From the NCBI GenBank assembly GCA_025463615.1, contig JAODAU010000317.1, forward strand, positions 1-10,181: a stretch of 10,181 bases of DNA, read 5' to 3'. The notes under the pieces were generated by a model. The model was not told the origin of the DNA. It worked only from the letters and a program-made list of their open reading frames with translations, and did not search any database. The translations under genes were made by a program, and so were the position numbers. Origin of the DNA: Microbacteriaceae bacterium (GTDB lineage Bacteria; Actinomycetota; Actinomycetes; Actinomycetales; Microbacteriaceae). Of this stretch, positions 1 through 5,731 are shown in pieces (positions within the stretch are counted from its first letter, which is position 1; every line of letters starts with the position of its first letter).

Positions 1-468
1 ACGCACCCGCCGGGCCAGAGTGTGGAGGTCGGCGATCGTGAAGTCCGGTGCGCGGGTGACGAGTTCGTGTTCGGCGATCTGCCGCTTCTCGGTGGAACAG
101 CGTGAGGCTGCGGCTTCGAGTTCGCGGACGATGATCTCGGCGGCCGCTATCCCCAATTCGCACGACGCGATCGCGGCCGCAACAATCGGATACTCGGCGG
201 GCAACGGCGTGCCATCCAATGCCTGCCGTGCCCGTGTGGCAAGGCCGACGGTGCAGTACCGTTTCGCCTCCTGCACGGTCACGTGCCACAGGTCAGCAAG
301 CATCAACTCCGGCCGCGCATACCCCGCCCGCCGGGAGAGGCCGTCCTTGTCCAGCGACCGATCCGACAACGCCGCGAACTCCCCAGCCGCGACGATCAGC
401 CGGGCATCCAGCTCGCGCTTCTCATGCGCGAGAGATGCCAGGGCGGAGAGGACGGGTGTTGTGGTCAC
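1..468 (-). CDS. DUF222 / 13E12-type protein, N-terminal part (runs off window start)
   Basis: The minus strand is open from a GTG at 468 to base 1 (156 codons, no stop), so the C-terminal part lies outside the window. The translation begins VTTTPVLSALASLAHEKREL and continues with SDRSLDKDGLSRRAGYARPE, VGLATRARQALDGTPLP and IAAAEIIVRELE. This helical pattern is typical of the DUF222 domain, which in actinobacteria usually precedes a C-terminal HNH nuclease motif; that motif would be beyond the edge and is not seen. The molecular role of the family is poorly defined; mobile or nuclease-related roles are inferred from the HNH domain. The GTG start is tentative, because no strong ribosome binding site precedes it and the frame stays open for a further 20 codons without another ATG or GTG. 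Codon use differs from the rest: 80 of the first 100 codons end in G or C, against about 96% in native gcvP, which hints at a different history. Confidence 0.75.
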   Translation of the reverse strand, partial: MTTTPVLSALASLAHEKRELDARLIVAAGEFAALSDRSLDKDGLSRRAGYARPELMLADLWHVTVQEAKRYCTVGLATRARQALDGTPLPAEYPIVAAAIASCELGIAAAEIIVRELEAAASRCSTEKRQIAEHELVTRAPDFTIADLHTLARRVR

Positions 469-515
469 GTAATCATTCTTGCGGGCACCACTGACATTCC
501 TCGGCGAGAAGCATC

Positions 516-611
516 CAGCGGGTGAGGTCTCGACAAGCTCGACCCGCTGAAGACGAGCTCGACCCACCCCTGGAAGGCAGCTCGACCCGCTGAAGGCGAC
601 CTCGACCCGCT
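516..611. repeat. Short intergenic repeat array with hairpins (CTCGACCC units)
   Basis: Four copies of a (g/c)CTCGACCC word start at 537, 557, 580 and 600, so a higher unit of about 43 bp is repeated (537 to 580, 557 to 600). Three copies continue as CTCGACCCGCTG. The array opens with an inverted repeat, CAGCGGGT at 516-523 and ACCCGCTG at 542-549. A second pair, AGCTCG at 536-541 and CGAGCT at 554-559, can form an alternative stem. The TCTCGACAAGCTCGACC segment (528-544) resembles a dispersed intergenic element I associate with Microbacteriaceae genomes; this is from memory and unverified. It lies between two minus-strand genes, immediately after the J-domain gene and before the DUF222 gene. 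It could act as a transcription terminator for the former, although no T-tract is present. Confidence 0.6.
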
Positions 612-617
612 GCGCGC

Positions 618-1304
618 CTAGCGGCCCTTCGGCGCGGGCGTCCGCACGAGCCCGCGGGTGAGCGACAGGCGAAAGACCAGCACCGCGATCGACACGAAGG
701 TCAGCAGCGCCCACATCCCACCGGGCACGGCGTAGGCGAGCGAATCGAAATAAGGGATGCCCGACTCGACCACCGGCCAGAGCAGCGCCGACAGGCCGAG
801 CATGGCGATGAAGAACTTCGGTGGCCGCGACAGCCCGGCGACGAGCCAGGCCAGCGCGATCACGAACGCGGGGATCAGGCGGGGAGTGAGCAGCATGAGC
901 GGACCGCTGTAGCTGAACACGATCACGACCACGGTCGAGACGACGATGAAGAGGGCCGACGCGAAGAACGCGAACGTCCAGCCGGGGCTCGGAGCCGGCT
1001 GGGTCGCCGGCTGCGGTCGGGAGGGCTCAGCATGCTCGCGCGGTACGTAGCTCGCGGCGGGCTGCGAAGAGCGTCGGGCTCCGACGGGATGCAGCACGCG
1101 CATCCGCTCATCCAGCTGCCGTCTCAGGGTGGGATCGAGCAGCACACGCTGTGCCTCGTTGAGGCGCAGTGTCATCGCCGCGCCCGCGGCACCGGCTGCA
1201 TCCGGGTGGTACATCCGGATCAGTCGACGATATGAGGTACGAATCTCTTCCGCTGTGGCTTCGGGCGTCACGCACAGCAATTCGTAATGGCTCGGGGGTT
1301 CCAT
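618..1304 (-). CDS. Membrane-anchored J-domain protein (DnaJ-like)
   Basis: This 228-residue protein starts with a J domain at about residues 5-66: HYELLCVTPEATAEEI (helix I and entry to II), a basic helix II, and the diagnostic HPD tripeptide at 33-35 in RMYHPDAAG, followed by LNEAQRVLLDPTLRRQLDE (helices III and IV). The HPD loop is the known contact that stimulates the Hsp70 (DnaK) ATPase. A proline-rich linker (about 80-107) leads to four hydrophobic stretches (about 109-130, 143-158, 164-179 and 196-211). There is no G/F region, zinc finger or DnaJ C-terminal domain, so it is not canonical DnaJ but a J protein tethered to the membrane, with the J domain probably cytoplasmic. The frame is open well upstream, but ATG 1304 is chosen because the J domain begins right after it and a -10-like TATGCT (1318-1313) sits just upstream, implying a leaderless or nearly leaderless mRNA. 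Client and pathway are unknown. Confidence 0.85.
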   Translation of the reverse strand: MEPPSHYELLCVTPEATAEEIRTSYRRLIRMYHPDAAGAAGAAMTLRLNEAQRVLLDPTLRRQLDERMRVLHPVGARRSSQPAASYVPREHAEPSRPQPATQPAPSPGWTFAFFASALFIVVSTVVVIVFSYSGPLMLLTPRLIPAFVIALAWLVAGLSRPPKFFIAMLGLSALLWPVVESGIPYFDSLAYAVPGGMWALLTFVSIAVLVFRLSLTRGLVRTPAPKGR

Positions 1305-1356
1305 TGATCCCGAGCATAGGCCATTTCGCGGGCGCGATGTGGAGTAGTTTTCGGGG
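1305..1356. promoter_or_regulatory. Divergent promoter region with two leaderless-type -10 elements
   Basis: The 52 bp between the J-domain gene and the membrane-protein gene hold two TAnnnT hexamers facing outward. TATGCT on the minus strand (1318-1313) is 8 nt before ATG 1304. TAGTTT on the plus strand (1345-1350) is 6 nt before GTG 1357. These distances match initiation at or next to the start codon. I see no convincing -35 boxes and no good Shine-Dalgarno sequence for either start. Leaderless mRNAs are common in actinobacteria; the assignment here is inference from spacing. Confidence 0.4.
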
Positions 1357-2076
1357 GTGGAGAGTCGACGCGTGAGGCCGGTTCCCGACGCCCGGCTGCT
1401 CACCGGGATCGCCGGTATCTCGGTCGCGGTGTTCCTGCTGGTCGAGTTCTTCGTGCGCGTCTCGCTCGGCCCCAGACCGCCCCTGGACGAGTCCGCGGCG
1501 CTTTCCGAGTTCATCGCCCGCACCAGCACGCAGACGCTGGTGATCACGCTCGCCGACACCCTCGTGATGGCGAGCCTCATCGTCTTCCTCGCCGGCTTCC
1601 GCCGCCTGGTGGAGATGGCCGAAGGCGAGCTCGAATGGATGACCGCCATCATCTTCGGCGCCGGCCTCACCTTCGTGGGCGTGACCCTGGTCGGCGACTC
1701 GCTGGAGGCCGGCGCGGCCCTCGGCACCGTGGGCAACCACCCCGACCCGTCCGCGATCCGCGCGCTCACCGAGGGCTACCTGCTCATCTTCGGCCCGATC
1801 AGCTACGTGCTCATCGCCCTGGTCGCGGCCGTGTCCGGCTACGTGACGTTCGCGTCGGGCGCATTCCCGCGCTGGACGGGCGTGCTCGCCGTCGTCGTGG
1901 CCGTGCTCAACATCGTGGCCATCTCGTTCACGTTCGGCGGCACCGACAATAAGGACTTCTACTCGGTGGGCGGGTGGGGCGGCGCCGGCTTCGCCACGTT
2001 CCCCTGGCTGGTGTGGGTGATCGTGATCGCGGCCCTCTGCCTTTCGCGTCGGCGCGCACCCGCGGTGCTCGACTAG
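1357..2076 (+). CDS. Polytopic membrane protein of unknown function (six predicted TM segments)
   Basis: The product has 239 residues if translation starts at GTG 1357. Six hydrophobic segments are visible at about 14-35, 58-81, 93-115, 139-167, 172-192 and 214-230, the last followed by SRRRAP, so a basic cytoplasmic end is likely. Between TM2 and TM3 lies an acidic loop (EMAEGELEW), and GTVGNHPDPSAIRALTEGY precedes TM4. The size and layout resemble small DUF4386-like integral membrane proteins, but I cannot assign that family firmly and no enzymatic motif is evident. Start choice: GTG 1357 sits 6 nt after the -10-like TAGTTT, which fits a leaderless mRNA. An in-frame GTG at 1372 is preceded by GGAGAG (1359-1364) at 7 nt and would remove only five residues. 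It is divergent from the J-domain gene and convergent with the dehydrogenase gene, whose stop codon it overlaps. Confidence 0.8.
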   Translation: MESRRVRPVPDARLLTGIAGISVAVFLLVEFFVRVSLGPRPPLDESAALSEFIARTSTQTLVITLADTLVMASLIVFLAGFRRLVEMAEGELEWMTAIIFGAGLTFVGVTLVGDSLEAGAALGTVGNHPDPSAIRALTEGYLLIFGPISYVLIALVAAVSGYVTFASGAFPRWTGVLAVVVAVLNIVAISFTFGGTDNKDFYSVGGWGGAGFATFPWLVWVIVIAALCLSRRRAPAVLD

Positions 2077-2091
2077 ACCGCGAGGCGGGTG
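2057..2091. terminator. Candidate bidirectional hairpin over the overlapping convergent stop codons
   Basis: CGCGGT (2061-2066) and ACCGCG (2077-2082) are perfect inverted repeats around a 10-nt loop whose last four bases are the CTAG that provides TAG stops on both strands. CACC (2057-2060) and GGTG (2088-2091) can extend the stem across a 5-nt bulge; alternatively CACCCGC (2057-2063) pairs with GCGGGTG (2085-2091). There is no T-tract, as is often the case for GC-rich actinobacterial terminators. It is the only obvious structure at this convergent junction, where no intergenic DNA exists. Function is inferred from position and symmetry. Confidence 0.4.
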
Positions 2092-2990
2092 TCCGTCAGC
2101 TGCTCGGCGGTGGCCCAGAGCCGGGCCGGGAGCGTCGGGTCCTTGCGGGCGCTGCGCGGAATCCGCGTCCTCTTGGTCGCTCCGACGAGTCCGCCGAATC
2201 CGCGCGGCCCGTAGTACGCGCCCTGCTCGGCGGCGGGATCGGTGGCCGCGAAGAGCAGCGGCTCGACCCCCTGCTCGACGGACTGGGAGGGGATGAATGT
2301 GCGGTCCCTCGGCTGTGCCTGCCTGGCGGCATCCTTGCCCAGGTTGCGGCCGGCCGTCTGCAGGTTGGTGCGGGTGTAGCCCGGGTGCGCGATCGTCGAC
2401 AGCAGGCCGAGGTTCTTCTCGCGCGAGATCTCGGCAAGCTGCATGCCCATGAGCATGTCGGCCAGCTTGGACTGCCCGTATGCCGAGAACGGCACATATC
2501 GTTTGGCCCGGCTGATGTCGTCGAAGGCGATGCGGCCCGCGTTCGCCACGCCGCTCGACATGGTCGCCACACGCGGGGCGGAGGACTCGAGGATGCGCGG
2601 CAGCAGCAGCACGGTTAGCGCGAACGGGCCGAGGAAGTTCGTGCCGAACTGCAGCTCGAAGCCATCCTTGGTGAGCATGCGCGTCGGCGGGATCATCACG
2701 CCGGCGTTGTTGACGAGCACGTCCACCGGCGTGCCGTCGTCGATGATGGATGCCGCGAACGCCCGCACACTGTCGAGGTCGGCGAGGTCCAGCTGTCGCA
2801 CCTCGAGCTTCGCCCCGGGAGTCTCGCGCAGGATCTCGGCCTTCGCCTCCTCGCCCTTCGCGGGCGTGCGCACCGCCATGATCACCTCGCCGCCGGCCGC
2901 GGCGATGCGCCTCGTGGCTTCTTTGCCCGTGCCGCTGTTGGCCCCGGTGATGATGAAGCGCTTGCCGGTCTGGTCCGGGACGGTGTACAT
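2073..2990 (-). CDS. Short-chain dehydrogenase/reductase (NADP-type, retinol-dehydrogenase-like)
   Basis: This 305-residue protein has the full SDR set. The cofactor glycine motif TGANSGTGK is at 15-23, the structural NNAG at 94-97, Asn118 is in FGTNFLGPF, a serine pair follows at 145-146 (MSSG), and the catalytic YGQSK has Tyr171 and Lys175. An Arg at 41 after the second beta strand (AVRTPAKGEEAKAEI) favours NADP(H) over NAD(H). Overall it resembles the retinol-dehydrogenase/WW-oxidoreductase-like SDRs that reduce or oxidise carbonyl and alcohol groups; the real substrate is unknown. It is presumably cytosolic, with no signal peptide or TM helix. ATG 2990 has an excellent AGGAG (3000-2996) five bases upstream, and that site overlaps the stop codon of the HxlR-type gene. 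The two genes are separated by 8 nt and are probably co-transcribed and translationally coupled. Its stop shares CTAG (2073-2076) with the convergent membrane-protein gene. Confidence 0.93.
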   Translation of the reverse strand: MYTVPDQTGKRFIITGANSGTGKEATRRIAAAGGEVIMAVRTPAKGEEAKAEILRETPGAKLEVRQLDLADLDSVRAFAASIIDDGTPVDVLVNNAGVMIPPTRMLTKDGFELQFGTNFLGPFALTVLLLPRILESSAPRVATMSSGVANAGRIAFDDISRAKRYVPFSAYGQSKLADMLMGMQLAEISREKNLGLLSTIAHPGYTRTNLQTAGRNLGKDAARQAQPRDRTFIPSQSVEQGVEPLLFAATDPAAEQGAYYGPRGFGGLVGATKRTRIPRSARKDPTLPARLWATAEQLTDTRLAV

Positions 2991-2995
2991 GCTGG

Positions 2996-3000
2996 CTCCT
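2996..3000 (-). promoter_or_regulatory. Shine-Dalgarno AGGAG of the SDR gene, overlapping the upstream stop codon
   Basis: On the minus strand AGGAG lies five bases before ATG 2990 and overlaps the TAG stop (3001-2999) of the regulator gene. Ribosomes ending the regulator cistron would therefore stand directly on this site, which suggests coupled translation of the pair. Confidence 0.7.
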
Positions 3001-3358
3001 AGTCGATGGACGTCGGGGGCTGTTTCTCCCAGCGCTGGCTCCAGCCTACGAGCGGCTGCAGCGAGTCGAGCAGGTCGGCCCCGCGATCGGTCAGCCGGTA
3101 GCGCACCTGAACGGGCATGGTGGCGATGACCTCGCGCCGCAGCAGGCCAACGCTCTCGAGCTCGCGGAGACGCTCCGCGAGCACCCGATCCGAGAGCCCG
3201 GGAATGCTCGCGATGATCTCGCTGAACCGCTCGGCGCCGCGCGCGAGGGCGAGCAGGATGCCCGAGCTCCAGCGCTTGCCTACCAGTTCGACGGAGCCGA
3301 GGAAGCCGCGGCAGAGCGCGTCGTCGATGTGGGCGAGTCGGGTATCCGGAATAGTCAC
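2999..3358 (-). CDS. HxlR-family winged-helix transcriptional regulator
   Basis: The product has 119 residues, a normal length for the HxlR family (single-domain, dimeric winged-helix DNA-binding proteins, often sensing electrophiles or redox stress). Family landmarks appear in order: ELVGKRWSSGILLAL (about 24-38, the signature W and helix), RFSEIIASIPGLSDRVLAERLREL (helix-turn-helix, with recognition helix around LSDRVLAERL), ELESVGLLRREV and PVQVRYRLTDRGADL (wing with the VRY-LT motif), then a C-terminal dimerisation helix. One cysteine (Cys16, in DDALCRGF) lies near the N terminus. That is where redox-sensing family members such as Bacillus YodB carry a conserved cysteine, but redox function here is inference. 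GTG 3358 is 6 nt after a TACAAT -10 (3370-3365), so the mRNA may be leaderless. The gene is followed after 8 nt by the SDR gene, and the palindrome over its own start suggests autoregulation. Confidence 0.92.
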   Translation of the reverse strand: MTIPDTRLAHIDDALCRGFLGSVELVGKRWSSGILLALARGAERFSEIIASIPGLSDRVLAERLRELESVGLLRREVIATMPVQVRYRLTDRGADLLDSLQPLVGWSQRWEKQPPTSID

Positions 3359-3372
3359 TTACTTATTGTAAG
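3358..3372. promoter_or_regulatory. Candidate HxlR operator CTTAC-N5-GTAAG with shared divergent -10
   Basis: CTTAC (3358-3362) and GTAAG (3368-3372) form a perfect inverted repeat around TTATT, an AT-rich island in very GC-rich DNA, located between the regulator gene and the divergent LLM-BBE gene. Its half-sites and length resemble HxlR/YodB-type operators. The central heptamer TATTGTA (3364-3370) reads as TATTGT on the plus strand and TACAAT on the minus strand. Both match the TAnnnT pattern of a -10 element, so one AT-rich core could drive both genes. The predicted minus-strand start coincides with GTG 3358; the plus-strand start would be near 3376, giving a leader of about 47 nt. Binding of the repressor would then block both promoters. 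No strong -35 boxes are seen. Confidence 0.55.
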
Positions 3373-3422
3373 CCGCTTGCGAGACGTTTGTGCGCGCTCC
3401 GAATCGGCGCGACAGTTAACCC

Positions 3423-5678
3423 ATGCCCGACTACGGACTGCCGCTCGAATTCGGCACCTTCATCACCCCCTCGAACGCCAACCCCGAGGCGCCGGTCGCG
3501 CTCGCGCAGTTCAGCGAGAGCGTCGGCTTCGATCTCGTGACCTTCCAGGACCACCCGTACCAGCCCGCGTTCCACGACACGTGGACGCTCATGAGCTGGG
3601 TCGCCGCGCGCACGAGCACGATCCACATCGCGCCGAACGTGCTCAACCTGCCGCTGCGGCCGCCGGCCGTGATCGCGCGCGCCGCGGCATCCCTCGACCT
3701 GCTGTCGGGCGGCCGGTTCGACCTCGGCCTCGGCGCGGGCGGGTTCTGGGACGCGATCGACGCGATGGGCGGCAGGCGACTCACGCCCGGGCAGGCGGTC
3801 GACGCGCTCTCCGAGGCGATCGACGTGATCCGCGGCATCTGGGCCACCGACGACCGCTCGCCGCTGCGCATCGCCGGCGAGCACTACCGGCTGGACGGCG
3901 CCAAGCGCGGGCCGGCATCCGCCCACCCGATCCCGCTCTGGATCGGTGCCTACAAGCCGCGGATGCTGCGACTCACCGGCCGCAAGGGCGACGGCTGGCT
4001 GCCCTCCCTGGCCTACATGAAGCCGGGCGACCTCGAGTCTGCGAACGCCACGATCGACGACGCAGCGCAGGGCGCGGGGCGCGACCCGCGCGAGATCCGG
4101 CGACTGGCGAACATCGGCGGACGCTTCGCCGCGGCGAGCGGCGGCTTCCTCGTCGGCCCGGCCGAGCAGTGGGTGGAGGAGCTGCTGCCGCACGTGCTCG
4201 AGCACGGCATCGCCACGTTCATCCTCGCCGGCGACGACCCGGCGTCGATGCAGGCGTTCGCCGAGGAGGTCGCGCCCGCCCTGCGCGAGGCGGTCGCCCG
4301 TGAGCGCGGCGGAGCGGGGGAGACCGTGCGGTCCGCCGCCGCCCTCGCCGCCCGGCGCGACGGCATCGACTACGGGGGCGTGCCCGCGTCGCTCGCGCCG
4401 TCGGCCGTCGAGCCCGGAGACTTCGCCTACCGCACGGTGCGCTCCACCTACATGCGCGGCGGCGCGCCCGGCCTGGTGCTGCGGCCGACGAACACGGCAG
4501 AAGTGGTGGATGCCGTCGCCTTCGCCCGGCGCCAGGACGTGCCGCTCGGCATCCGCAGCGGCGGCCACGGCATCAGTGGCCGATCCACGAACGACGGCGG
4601 CATCGTGATCGACCTCGGCGCCATCGACGCGGTCGAGGTGCTCGACGAGGCGGCCCGGCTCGTGCGCGTCGGCGCCGGCGCCCGCTGGATGGATGTCGCC
4701 GCCGCCCTCGAACCCCACGGCTGGGCGCTCAGCTCCGGCGACTACGGCGGGGTCGGCGTCGGCGGCCTCGCGACGGCGGGCGGCATCGGTTGGCTCGTGC
4801 GCGAACACGGCCTCACGATCGACCACCTGCGCGCCGTGGAGCTCGTCACCGCCGACGGGCGGGTGGTGCGGGCATCCGCCGCCGAGAACGCGGACCTGTT
4901 CTGGGCCGTGCGCGGCGCGGGTGCCAACTTCGGCATCGTCACCCGCTTCGAGTTCGAGGTGGACGAGGTCGGGGAGGTCGGCTGGGCACAACTCGCGTTC
5001 GACGCATCCGACTGGCCGGCGCTGCTCGAGGCCTGGGGCGCGGCCGTGGAGGCCAGCCCGCGGGACGTCACCAGCTTCATCCTCACCGGCGCACCGCGGC
5101 GCGGGCAGCAGCCCGTGGCGCAGGTGATGGCGATGGTCGACTCGAACGACCCGGACACCATCCTCGATCGCCTGCAGCCGTTCGCTGGGATCGCGCCGCT
5201 GCTCGACCAGTCGGTCACGATCACCACCTACGCGGCCGTGATGGCCAACGCGCAGGGCGGCCACCACGACGGCCGCGGCGAGCCGAACATGCGCTCCGGC
5301 CTGGTCGAGCACATCACCCTGGACTTCGCCGAGGCCACCGGTCGCCTGCTCGAGAGCGGCGAGGTGTTCTTCTTCCAGCTGCGCTCCGCCGGGGGCGCGG
5401 TGGCGGATGTCGCCCCCGACGCCACCGCGTACGCGCACCGCTCCGCCAACTTCTCGGTGGCCGCCGTCGGATCCCGCGCAGAGCCGCTCGACCGCGAGTG
5501 GGAGCGGCTGGACGGCCACTTCACCGGCATGTATCTCAGCTTCGACACCCGGGTCGGCATGGCGGCGGAGGCCTTCCCCGAGGCGACGCTCGCGCGGCTC
5601 CGCGCGATCAAGCGCGAGTGGGATCCGACCAACCTCTTCCGCGACAACTTCAGCATCGAGAGCGGCGTCACCGGCTGA
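3423..5678 (+). CDS. Fusion of luciferase-like monooxygenase and BBE-type FAD-dependent oxidase
   Basis: One uninterrupted frame encodes 751 residues with two flavoenzyme modules. Residues 1 to about 290 are a luciferase-like (LLM) TIM barrel using FMN or F420: LEFGTFITP, VGFDLVTFQDHPYQP, RTSTIHIAPNVLNLPLRPP, DLLSGGRFDLGLGAG and PIPLWIGAYKPRMLRL. Residues about 345-490 are an FAD_binding_4 (PCMH-type) domain: GLVLRPTNTAEVVDAV, IRSGGHGISG with His382 as the expected 8-alpha-histidyl FAD attachment site, GGLATAGGIGWLVREHGLTID and FWAVRGAGANFGIVTRFEFEV. The C-terminal part is a substrate domain ending in the BBE motif WDPTNLFRDNFSI (from 733). The usual bicovalent cysteine in the G-x-C segment is absent (SSGDYGGVGVGG), so mono-covalent FAD is likely. 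No signal peptide or TM segment is visible. ATG 3423 is the first start after an in-frame TAA (3417-3419); no clear ribosome binding site precedes it. Substrate unknown; a coupled oxidation is inferred from the fusion. Confidence 0.9.
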   Translation: MPDYGLPLEFGTFITPSNANPEAPVALAQFSESVGFDLVTFQDHPYQPAFHDTWTLMSWVAARTSTIHIAPNVLNLPLRPPAVIARAAASLDLLSGGRFDLGLGAGGFWDAIDAMGGRRLTPGQAVDALSEAIDVIRGIWATDDRSPLRIAGEHYRLDGAKRGPASAHPIPLWIGAYKPRMLRLTGRKGDGWLPSLAYMKPGDLESANATIDDAAQGAGRDPREIRRLANIGGRFAAASGGFLVGPAEQWVEELLPHVLEHGIATFILAGDDPASMQAFAEEVAPALREAVARERGGAGETVRSAAALAARRDGIDYGGVPASLAPSAVEPGDFAYRTVRSTYMRGGAPGLVLRPTNTAEVVDAVAFARRQDVPLGIRSGGHGISGRSTNDGGIVIDLGAIDAVEVLDEAARLVRVGAGARWMDVAAALEPHGWALSSGDYGGVGVGGLATAGGIGWLVREHGLTIDHLRAVELVTADGRVVRASAAENADLFWAVRGAGANFGIVTRFEFEVDEVGEVGWAQLAFDASDWPALLEAWGAAVEASPRDVTSFILTGAPRRGQQPVAQVMAMVDSNDPDTILDRLQPFAGIAPLLDQSVTITTYAAVMANAQGGHHDGRGEPNMRSGLVEHITLDFAEATGRLLESGEVFFFQLRSAGGAVADVAPDATAYAHRSANFSVAAVGSRAEPLDREWERLDGHFTGMYLSFDTRVGMAAEAFPEATLARLRAIKREWDPTNLFRDNFSIESGVTG

Positions 5679-5692
5679 GAGCATGCCGGGTG
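5669..5692 (+). terminator. Weak hairpin across the end of the LLM-BBE gene
   Basis: CACCGGC (5669-5675) can pair with GCCGGGTG (5685-5692) as a seven-bp stem with one bulged G and a nine-base loop; the stem overlaps the TGA stop (5676-5678). There is no T-tract. It may attenuate read-through into the LON-domain gene 54 bp downstream, or be a chance product of GC-rich sequence. Confidence 0.25.
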
Positions 5693-5731
5693 CGACTGGA
5701 AAGCACCGGGCAAGAGTGGTTCGCTGGATCG

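Noticed and set aside
20..472. Plus-strand open frame of 150 codons at the left edge
   Set aside because: Ser/Arg/Ala-rich with no recognisable domain, whereas the minus strand reads as a DUF222 protein over the same bases.
468..500. Ten-codon ORF (ATG to TGA) overlapping the DUF222 GTG start, as a possible leader peptide
   Set aside because: Only a GAGG two bases from its ATG, no regulatory structure to go with it, and tiny ORFs of this size are expected by chance.
516..611. CRISPR-like array
   Set aside because: Units are too short (about 8-12 bp), spacers are 8-15 bp and themselves repetitive, and no cas genes are nearby.
1305..1769. N-terminal extension of the J-domain gene to an upstream start at 1769
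   Set aside because: The extra 155 residues are low-complexity antisense of the membrane-protein gene; the J domain begins right after ATG 1304, where a -10-like element also sits.
3363..5684. 773-codon open frame on the minus strand opposite the LLM-BBE gene
   Set aside because: Its translation is a His/Arg/Val/Ala-rich, low-complexity product typical of the antisense of GC-rich genes; the plus strand has clear domain motifs throughout.
5690..5731. Earlier GTG start of the LON-domain gene
   Set aside because: It adds 14 residues with no family resemblance and has no clear ribosome binding site; ATG 5732 abuts the conserved domain.
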